A DNA stretch of 59,792 nt from Flavobacteriales bacterium (GTDB lineage Bacteria > Bacteroidota > Bacteroidia > NS11-12g > UBA955), in contig CANKVM010000003.1 of assembly GCA_947487175.1 (NCBI GenBank), forward strand, positions 1 to 59,792, in the 5' to 3' direction. Position 1 is the stretch's first letter. Every line of letters begins with the position of its first letter. Below are positions 54,299 through 59,792 of this stretch, piece after piece. Position numbers and translations under genes: made by a program. The notes under the pieces are model-generated. The model did not search any database. It was given only the letters and a program-made list of their open reading frames with translations, and had not been told where the DNA came from.

Positions 54299-55505
54299 AA
54301 AGATAGGTCAATCCAAACTCTGCAAAGTCTGCAATGGTTTTGTTGGCTTTTAAACGCACTACGGCTTTGTAATTTGAATTAATTGCATAACTGCACCCAA
54401 TTCCCTCGAAATAGGCCGTTTTCTTCTTAAAATCGGGCTTATATAAGTAAATACCAAAATCGGTGATGATACCGAATTTGCCAAATCGGGTTTCATAACC
54501 AGCAGAAACGGTAATTTCAGAAGTTCCAGCAAAACTATAATTAGGCATTTTGTCAAATTTCTTGAATTGATAAGTCCTGTCATGGAAATAGGAAATAGCA
54601 TATCTAAAATTACTTTTTTTACTTATCCAATTTTCTAGTGCAAATTCTAAAACTCCATTAAAAAATACCCTGTCATCGTCCAAATCGATTTCCTTTTTAC
54701 CCAAACGGATTGAAACTGATTTTCGCCAAGGTAAAAACGATAATTGTTGGTTTAATTGTTTTTGTTTGTCTAAATTTTTTATTGAGGGACATGAATTCAG
54801 TGGGTAGCCAATACCAACTTGGAAATAAGGCAAATTCACTCCCAAATTTGGAAATTTCCAACAAGCATTTGAAAAGTGAGCCAATCCAAACTCTAAAAAC
54901 ATCATAGAATTTTTATAAATATTCTTTTCAATACTTAAGCCTAATTGCATATAACCGTTTATATGACTTCCGATGGCTCTATTCTCAGAATTTGTAATTG
55001 CATCATATTTCTGAGTTAAATACCCCAAACCCAATGCTAATTTTAAACTACTTCTCCAATCAATTTTATTTCCCTTATTGCCCATCAAATCAGTAGATAT
55101 AAGTAATCCCCCTGAAAACGCCTTACCAGAAATATTTGTACCCAAATCAATAGCGGAAAAGACAAAACCCAAACGTTGGGCATATTTTATACTCCCAGTT
55201 TTGAATTTTTTATTGTTCTCCCAAGTTAAATCTGTAGATAAATACTGAAGTTGTACCCCTTGAATGTGGGCATACATTTGTTGCATATCTTCATGGTGAG
55301 GCATTAAAAAGCCTTTCATGATACCAACAGATAAGTGATTGGTAATTCTATTTTGGGATAAATCAGAATTTCCTAATTCAATTCTATTTTCGAATTGAGT
55401 TCCACCTAAATCTGATGAGTCAATGCTTATTGTTTTCGCTATAACGAATTGAGCAGAAAATAAAAGCCAAAAAAAAAGGCCTATATAAATAAGCCTTTTT
55501 TTCAT
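54291..55505 (-). CDS. acyloxyacyl hydrolase / lipid A 3-O-deacylase-like (PagL-type) barrel
   Basis: The 404-aa protein has a signal peptide (IGLFFWLLFSAQFVIA) and a beta-barrel. Its middle carries FGLAHFSNACWKFPNLGVNLPYFQVG. This matches the PagL signature: the His and Ser of the H-x-S catalytic pair (HFSN) plus the PNLGxN loop. PagL cleaves the 3-O acyl chain of lipid A in the outer membrane; the fold and site suggest the same here. It is about twice the size of P. aeruginosa PagL, with extra barrel after residue 270. It overlaps exbD by one base. A terminator-like hairpin lies within its first codons (55471-55502). Confidence 0.75.
   Translation of the reverse strand: MKKRLIYIGLFFWLLFSAQFVIAKTISIDSSDLGGTQFENRIELGNSDLSQNRITNHLSVGIMKGFLMPHHEDMQQMYAHIQGVQLQYLSTDLTWENNKKFKTGSIKYAQRLGFVFSAIDLGTNISGKAFSGGLLISTDLMGNKGNKIDWRSSLKLALGLGYLTQKYDAITNSENRAIGSHINGYMQLGLSIEKNIYKNSMMFLEFGLAHFSNACWKFPNLGVNLPYFQVGIGYPLNSCPSIKNLDKQKQLNQQLSFLPWRKSVSIRLGKKEIDLDDDRVFFNGVLEFALENWISKKSNFRYAISYFHDRTYQFKKFDKMPNYSFAGTSEITVSAGYETRFGKFGIITDFGIYLYKPDFKKKTAYFEGIGCSYAINSNYKAVVRLKANKTIADFAEFGLTYLFN
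55471..55502 (-). promoter_or_regulatory. terminator-like hairpin at the 5' end of the deacylase-like gene
   Basis: On the minus strand AAAAAAAGGC pairs with GCCTTTTTTT around a 12-nt loop, followed by further T, starting right at the ATG. It could act as an attenuator between exbD and the deacylase-like gene. The run also encodes the Lys-rich start and Phe-rich core of the signal peptide, so chance is possible. Confidence 0.4.
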
Positions 55506-55957
55506 TATTGTCTTGTTTTATCGGTTGCGAGAACCATTCGAATACCCAAATTGGCACCAATTTCCATAACATCAACCATTTGTTGAATGGTAAGTGCTTT
55601 ATCCAAACGCAATACTACATTCAATCTATTGTCGGGATTCGCAGCATCAAAAGATTGATCTCTTCTTGTCTTTAATCTCTCTGTTAATATAGTTAAACCA
55701 ACAGGTTCTTTTTCGCTATCAATAAAGTATAAAACTTGGGTTTTGGTTGCATCGTTTTCATCAAACTTTACCGTTAAAATAAACGGTTTAGTTTGTACTG
55801 TTGAAGTTGTTTTTGCTTGTGGCAACATAATCTTAATTACGTTGGGATTTGCAAGCGTACTTGCAATCAAGAAAAACAACATCAAGAAAAACATGATGTC
55901 ACTTAACGACGATGATTCAACTTCTGCCTCTTCTCTTTTACGGCGTCCGAGTTTCAT
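55505..55957 (-). CDS. exbD: ExbD/TolR biopolymer transport protein
   Basis: The 150-aa protein has a basic N-terminus (MKLGRRKREE), one membrane helix with the conserved Asp (LSDIMFFLMLFFLIAS, Asp20) that carries protons, and a periplasmic domain ending at VVLRLDKALTIQQMV. It forms the proton channel with ExbB, powering TonB-dependent uptake or TolA. It follows exbB by 5 bp. A single exbD is present here; other members of the phylum often have two. It is translationally coupled to the lipid A deacylase-like gene. Confidence 0.9.
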   Translation of the reverse strand: MKLGRRKREEAEVESSSLSDIMFFLMLFFLIASTLANPNVIKIMLPQAKTTSTVQTKPFILTVKFDENDATKTQVLYFIDSEKEPVGLTILTERLKTRRDQSFDAANPDNRLNVVLRLDKALTIQQMVDVMEIGANLGIRMVLATDKTRQ

Positions 55958-55962
55958 AAGCC

Positions 55963-56676
55963 TTAAATATTAGACTTTGTTAATACTTCAAGTAAATTCA
56001 AACTTTGCTCTTGCAATCTCTCTGCAAACCTATCAATTCTCCTCATGAATAACTGATATCCCAAGAAAGAAATAATACCCACCACTAAACCAGCGAAACT
56101 GGCTACCATCTTCACATATAAACCTTCAGATATAGAAGCAATACTCAAATCATTCGATTGTGCAATTGAATAAAAGATGTTAATCACACCCCAAATGGTT
56201 CCTACGAAACCCAACATCGGTGCAATTCTTGAAATCAAACTTAAATAGGTTAAATTGCTTTCCATCGCACTCAATTCAACACTTGCTTTGGTTTCCATAG
56301 CACTTTCAATTTCTCTCATGTTGCTACCTAAAAAACGCAATCCTGTTGAAATCATTTGAGCTTGCGCAGTTGGAACCCTATCGCAGTATGCCAAGGCAGC
56401 ATCTGGTCTGTTCTCTCTCAAATTATCTTTGATAACATTAATCAAATTATCGTCAATTTTTGCACGTTTGTTTAAGTAAATAAAACGCTCCACCATAAAG
56501 TAAATGGAAAGAACTAAGCAAAAACCCAATATTCCCATAACAAAGCCACCTTTAGCCATCATTTCCAATATTGGAGCAGAAACATGCTCTACGGTTGTTG
56601 CTTTTGCACCTGCAACTGGTTCATTTACCGCCGCAACACTAGCAGCTTGTAGTAAAATGTTAAGTAAAAACATCAT
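55963..56676 (-). CDS. exbB: ExbB/TolQ/MotA-type proton channel protein
   Basis: The 237-aa protein has an N-terminal hydrophobic segment that may be a signal anchor, a helix at about 48-68, and a cytoplasmic domain. The conserved MotA/ExbB region (YLSLISRIAPMLGFVGTIWGVINIF, then MVASFAGLVVGIISFLGYQLF) follows. With ExbD it uses proton motive force to energise TonB or TolA. It stands 5 bp before exbD, and the DUF502 gene ends 72 bp upstream. No -7 box matches TAnnTTTG in that gap, so the operon may start further up. Confidence 0.9.
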   Translation of the reverse strand: MMFLLNILLQAASVAAVNEPVAGAKATTVEHVSAPILEMMAKGGFVMGILGFCLVLSIYFMVERFIYLNKRAKIDDNLINVIKDNLRENRPDAALAYCDRVPTAQAQMISTGLRFLGSNMREIESAMETKASVELSAMESNLTYLSLISRIAPMLGFVGTIWGVINIFYSIAQSNDLSIASISEGLYVKMVASFAGLVVGIISFLGYQLFMRRIDRFAERLQEQSLNLLEVLTKSNI

Positions 56677-56748
56677 ATCATGCGAATTAAGGTTTGAATG
56701 ATTAGATTAACGAATGTTTGATGTAAAAATTATCCCCAAAGAAATGCA

Positions 56749-57354
56749 CTATTTCATTTCTGTGACACCACCACTTAAAATAAACTTGGTAATATCACCA
56801 GAATCAATATCTAATTTAACAACTTTTTCTTTTCGCACAACAAGAATTTCCCCTGATATAGCATAGCTATTAGGGAAATAGACTGCACAAAATCCAGGCA
56901 TCCCAAATTCTTCCATATCCTTCTGGGTTAAAAATCCAATTCTGTAGACATTGTCAGAAATTTCAACTTTTACAGCAACAGTGAATTTTTTATTTTCACC
57001 CACAAAAGCCTGTGTCATGTCTTTGGTTGTTCCAAAAATCCAATTTAATCCGGGCGCTTTTTCAATAATTCCTTCAAGAAATTCCAAAATTTGCTTTGCA
57101 ACAACACCCTCTGTGAATTTACCAATGAAAGTAATGGCAACAATACCTAAAATCAAATATAAAAATACAGCACCAAAACTCAATTTGTCTAGGTGTAAAA
57201 ATGAACCTAAAATTTGCAATACCCATATCAATATGCTCACAGTCAATGCAATTGGCAAGACTACCAATAATCCCCTCAAGAATAAATTCAACATTTTTCT
57301 TGCAGGCGGTTTCATTCGCCTATTGATTTGGTCATCAAATTGATTCATTTTCAT
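56749..57354 (-). CDS. DUF502 membrane protein
   Basis: The 201-aa protein has two helices (about 26-50 and 60-80) around LRGLLVVLPIALTVSILIW. A conserved soluble domain follows with PGLNWIFGTTKDM and FPNSYAISGEILVV, the pattern of DUF502 proteins of this phylum and of plants (COV/LCV). Function is unknown; plant members affect vesicle traffic. It overlaps the 3' end of purD by 20 bp and so belongs to the purD transcript. A second Met at residue 3 could be the true start. Confidence 0.85.
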   Translation of the reverse strand: MKMNQFDDQINRRMKPPARKMLNLFLRGLLVVLPIALTVSILIWVLQILGSFLHLDKLSFGAVFLYLILGIVAITFIGKFTEGVVAKQILEFLEGIIEKAPGLNWIFGTTKDMTQAFVGENKKFTVAVKVEISDNVYRIGFLTQKDMEEFGMPGFCAVYFPNSYAISGEILVVRKEKVVKLDIDSGDITKFILSGGVTEMK

Positions 57355-58642
57355 ACTTTAACAAATCTAGTCCAATATCTCTACGATAGAATTTTCCATC
57401 AAAATTAATTAATTCAGCCAATTCATTTGAATCAGATAAAGCCGATTTAATATCAGAATTTAAAGAAGTTACAGCTATTACCCTTCCGCCATTGGTAACA
57501 ATTTCACCGTTGGTTAATTTTGTTCCAGCATGGTAAATAAATTGATTTTCTTTATTCTTAGTTTCATCAATTTGAATTATTTTGCCTTTCTCAATATCTC
57601 CTGGATATCCTCCAGAAACCAAAAATATAGTTGCCGCTGTTCTGTTGTCAATTTCCAACGCCAATTGATCTACTCCACCATCTGCAATAGCCAATAACAT
57701 CTCAATCATATCGGTTTTTAAACGAGGGAAAATGGCCTCCGTTTCAGGATCTCCCATTCTCACATTATATTCAATAACTTTTGGCTGACCCGCAACATTC
57801 ATCAATCCCAAAAACAAAAATCCTTTAAATGGATTTCCTTCTTTCCTCAATCCTTCAAAAGTGGGCTTAATGATTTCATTTTCAACTTTTGACATAAAAA
57901 CTTCGTCGGCAAATGGCACTGGACTAATTGCGCCCATTCCGCCCGTGTTTGGACCTAAATCGCCGTCAAAAATTCTTTTGTAATCTTTGGCAGAAGCCAA
58001 AATTCTATAATTTTCACCATCGCCAATGGCGAATACGGAAATTTCAATTCCATCTAAAAACTCCTCAATGACTACTGATTTTGAGGCAGATCCAAACATC
58101 CCCCCTAAAATCATTTCATTTAATGTATCTACTGCCTCTTGAAAGTTAGAAGTAATGATAACACCCTTCCCAGCAGCCAAGCCATCGGCTTTCAATACAT
58201 AAGGAGGGGTTAACGTTTTTAAATAATCTTCAGATTCGTGAATATTCGTTGCATCAAAAGTTTTGTATAATGCTGTTGGAATTGCATTCTTAACCATAAA
58301 TGCTTTCGCAAAATCTTTACTTCCTTCTAATTGCGCACAAAATTTATTCGGACCAGCTACCTTTATAGAAGTTCCAAACTCAAGATTTTTTGACTCAATA
58401 AAATCAACAATTCCCGCAACCAATGGGTCTTCATTTCCAGGTATTAGTAAATCAATTTTATTTTCAACGCAAAATGAATAAACCTCATCCAACTTTAATG
58501 GATTCAAGTCAACGTTTTCACCGCAATTTGAAGTCCCAGCATTGCCAGGTGCAATAAATAATCTTGAAAAATGTTTACTCTGGTTAATAGCGCGCGAAAA
58601 AGCATGCTCTCTACCACCAGATCCTAATAAAAGTATATTCAC
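57335..58642 (-). CDS. purD: phosphoribosylamine-glycine ligase (GAR synthetase)
   Basis: The 435-aa ATP-grasp enzyme joins phosphoribosylamine and glycine in purine synthesis. Visible are LLLGSGGREHA at the start, the ATP-grasp KADGLAAGKGV stretch (about 150-160), DLGPNTGGMGAISP and NVRMGDPETEAIFP. The start is GTG 58642, supported by a TAAATTTG box ending 4 nt upstream (leaderless) and by the start of the conserved fold. It begins 24 bp after the rluB stop and overlaps the DUF502 gene by 20 bp. Confidence 0.96.
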   Translation of the reverse strand: MNILLLGSGGREHAFSRAINQSKHFSRLFIAPGNAGTSNCGENVDLNPLKLDEVYSFCVENKIDLLIPGNEDPLVAGIVDFIESKNLEFGTSIKVAGPNKFCAQLEGSKDFAKAFMVKNAIPTALYKTFDATNIHESEDYLKTLTPPYVLKADGLAAGKGVIITSNFQEAVDTLNEMILGGMFGSASKSVVIEEFLDGIEISVFAIGDGENYRILASAKDYKRIFDGDLGPNTGGMGAISPVPFADEVFMSKVENEIIKPTFEGLRKEGNPFKGFLFLGLMNVAGQPKVIEYNVRMGDPETEAIFPRLKTDMIEMLLAIADGGVDQLALEIDNRTAATIFLVSGGYPGDIEKGKIIQIDETKNKENQFIYHAGTKLTNGEIVTNGGRVIAVTSLNSDIKSALSDSNELAELINFDGKFYRRDIGLDLLKYENESI

Positions 58643-58646
58643 AGAG

Positions 58647-58654
58647 CAAATTTA
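58647..58654 (-). promoter_or_regulatory. TAAATTTG -7 box with -33 TTG, purD
   Basis: Minus-strand TAnnTTTG match with TTG 19 nt upstream. It ends 4 nt before the GTG start at 58642, so a leaderless mRNA is predicted. Confidence 0.8.
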
Positions 58655-58666
58655 CTCTTTAAAGAT

Positions 58667-59792
58667 TTATTCCCAAGTTTCCGGGTTAACTTTTGATAAA
58701 TCCATTGGTTTTTTAGGTTCTTTACGCTTCAGTCTTTCAACATAAGAAATTTCTTTCTCAGTTAAGAATCGCCATTTGCTTCTGCCTAACTTTATCTTAT
58801 CAAACTCACCAAACAAAACCCTATCCAATCCAGCAACTTCATATCCAAAATGTTCAAACATTCTACGAACAATTCTGTTTCTTCCGCTGTGGATTTCTAC
58901 ACCCAATACAGTTTCTTCATCTTCTTCAACCCATCCAATTTGTTCAAAAGCCATAAACCCATCTTCTAACTCAACACCTTCAACCCAAGCCAACATATGG
59001 TCTTTGGTAGGTTTTTTGTCAAGAGTAACTCTATAAACTTTCTTGATTTCAAAACTAGGATGAGTCAATTTTTGCGCAAATTCACCATCATTCGTTAGCA
59101 ACAAAACACCCGTTGTATTTCTATCCAAACGACCTACAGGGTAAATTCTTTCTTTGCCAGGCAAATCAATTAAATCTATAACTGTGTCGCGTCCTTCAGG
59201 ATCACTTGTTGTTGTTATATAACCTTTAGGCTTATTTAAAATAATATAAACGGGTTGTTCTGGAACAATTCTCTTGTCATCCACTTTTACCTCATCTCTT
59301 GGCATTACTTTACAACCCAATTCAGTTACAACCTCGCCATTTATTTTAACCAAACCTTGCTCAATCATCGAATCTGCCTCTCTTCTGCTGCACATTCCAC
59401 TATTGGCAATATAACGATTTAATCGTATTTCTTTGCTAGTAAGTTCTTTGCCTAAAGCCAATTTATCACCTGCTTGTTTAAAGTCTTTTTTACTTCCTTT
59501 AAACGCAGTTGTAATTTCAAAATCAAATTGTTTTTTCTTAGACAACGGTTTTACTGGTTTGTTATCTGCATTTTCAGGTTTATTATTTGAAAATTTAGAT
59601 TTGAACCCACCACGATTGTCTCTATTGTAACCGCCGCCTTCTGGACGTGGACCTCTATCGTATCCGCCACCTTCTGGACGTGGACCTCTATTGAATCCAC
59701 CGCCTTCTGGACGTGGACCTCTATTGAATCCACCGCCTTCTGGACGTGGACCTCTATTGAATCCACCACCTTCTGGACGTGGACCTCTATTG
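58667..59792 (-). CDS. rluB: RsuA/RluB-family pseudouridine synthase with repeat-rich N-terminal extension (5' end outside the window)
   Basis: The frame stays open to the window edge. A start at TTG 59545 would cut off an extension that is in frame, so I treat the gene as partial at 5'. The enzyme modifies rRNA uridine. It has an S4 domain (LNRYIANSGMCSRREAD), KPKGYITTTSD, the catalytic Asp in GRLDRNTTGVLLL and HSGRNRIVRRMFEHF. The extension repeats RGPRPEGGG(F/Y)(N/D) every 11 residues and ends in GGFKSKFSNNK. Extensions of this kind are usual for this family in Bacteroidota and may bind rRNA. It is the last gene visible; purD follows it after 24 bp. RluB versus RluE/F specificity cannot be told. 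Confidence 0.92.
   Translation of the reverse strand, partial: NRGPRPEGGGFNRGPRPEGGGFNRGPRPEGGGFNRGPRPEGGGYDRGPRPEGGGYNRDNRGGFKSKFSNNKPENADNKPVKPLSKKKQFDFEITTAFKGSKKDFKQAGDKLALGKELTSKEIRLNRYIANSGMCSRREADSMIEQGLVKINGEVVTELGCKVMPRDEVKVDDKRIVPEQPVYIILNKPKGYITTTSDPEGRDTVIDLIDLPGKERIYPVGRLDRNTTGVLLLTNDGEFAQKLTHPSFEIKKVYRVTLDKKPTKDHMLAWVEGVELEDGFMAFEQIGWVEEDEETVLGVEIHSGRNRIVRRMFEHFGYEVAGLDRVLFGEFDKIKLGRSKWRFLTEKEISYVERLKRKEPKKPMDLSKVNPETWE
59637..59792 (-). repeat. 33-bp tandem coding repeat in the pseudouridine synthase extension
   Basis: Five copies begin at 59637, 59670, 59703, 59736 and 59769; the last runs to the window edge. Each encodes 11 residues (NRGPRPEGGGF). The three copies nearest the edge differ from each other by very few bases, suggesting recent or ongoing expansion; the two nearer the catalytic domain differ more (Y for F, D for N). 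Not a CRISPR array: there are no unique spacers. Confidence 0.95.

Noticed and set aside
58667-59545. Pseudouridine synthase starting at TTG 59545
   Set aside because: The frame continues without a stop to the window edge and encodes the Gly/Arg repeat extension seen in relatives, so the real start is outside the window.
59551-59769. 72-aa frame made of repeated VDSIEVHVQK
   Set aside because: An alternative frame of the 33-bp repeat; the in-frame reading RGPRPEGGGFN joins directly to the pseudouridine synthase.
59637-59792. CRISPR array
   Set aside because: Copies are contiguous 33-bp coding units with no variable spacers, and no cas gene is near.
1-59792. Mobile element, prophage or defence island
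   Set aside because: I find no transposase, integrase, terminal repeats, phage genes or toxin-antitoxin pair. Base composition and gene style look uniform.

Overview
The window is a dense, AT-rich stretch of a Bacteroidota chromosome. Four things point there: promoter boxes of the form TAnnTTTG, almost no Shine-Dalgarno sequences, a secreted protein with a type IX secretion (T9SS) C-terminal sorting domain, and many Bacteroidota-type families (putative porin, SurA/PpiC pair, DUF502, phosphosulfolactate synthase). I see about 50 protein genes, one structural RNA (SRP RNA), no tRNA or rRNA, no insertion sequence, no CRISPR array and no clear pseudogene. Two genes run off the edges: an L,D-transpeptidase at the left and an RsuA/RluB pseudouridine synthase at the right.

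Layout. 1-2.8 kb: L,D-transpeptidase, DUF1801 protein, acyl-CoA carboxylase beta subunit. 3-5.1 kb: a RhlE-type helicase with a long RGG/DRP tail. 5.4-7.2 kb: SRP RNA (minus) divergent from lptB-lplA. 7.2-12.3 kb: a minus-strand run of two PpiC-type foldases, MoxR ATPase and endonuclease III. 12.4-16 kb: divergent obg and leuS. 16-18.5 kb: an isc operon (iscS, iscU, iscA, S4 protein). 18.6-24.4 kb: methylmalonyl-CoA epimerase, TPR protein, phosphosulfolactate synthase, lipoprotein thioredoxin, and a two-gene lipid-linked glycosylation pair. 24.4-30.5 kb: cell-envelope genes of unknown role plus a putative porin. 30.4-39.6 kb: polA, msrB lipoprotein, an envelope pair, hflX, O-methyltransferase and marR. 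39.7-45.2 kb: kynU, ftsH, an MsbA-like exporter. 45.3-54.3 kb: a 1060-aa T9SS cargo protein, comF, and an ABC exporter/TPR/beta-barrel cassette. 54.3-59.8 kb: lipid A deacylase-like protein, ExbD, ExbB, DUF502, purD and the pseudouridine synthase.

How it fits together. The content is mostly housekeeping (translation, replication, Fe-S assembly, purine synthesis, proteolysis) mixed with envelope biogenesis: LPS transport, lipid-linked glycosyl transfer, outer-membrane protein folding and energised transport.

The most interesting signal is regulatory. In six genes the TAnnTTTG box ends exactly 4 nt before the start codon. The SRP RNA, whose 5' end is fixed by its closing helix, shows the same 4-nt spacing. 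This predicts leaderless mRNAs and settles several unusual GTG starts. A second genome-scale signal is the 9-mer TTGAGGGAC (or its complement), which I count eight times, inside genes and in several reading frames.
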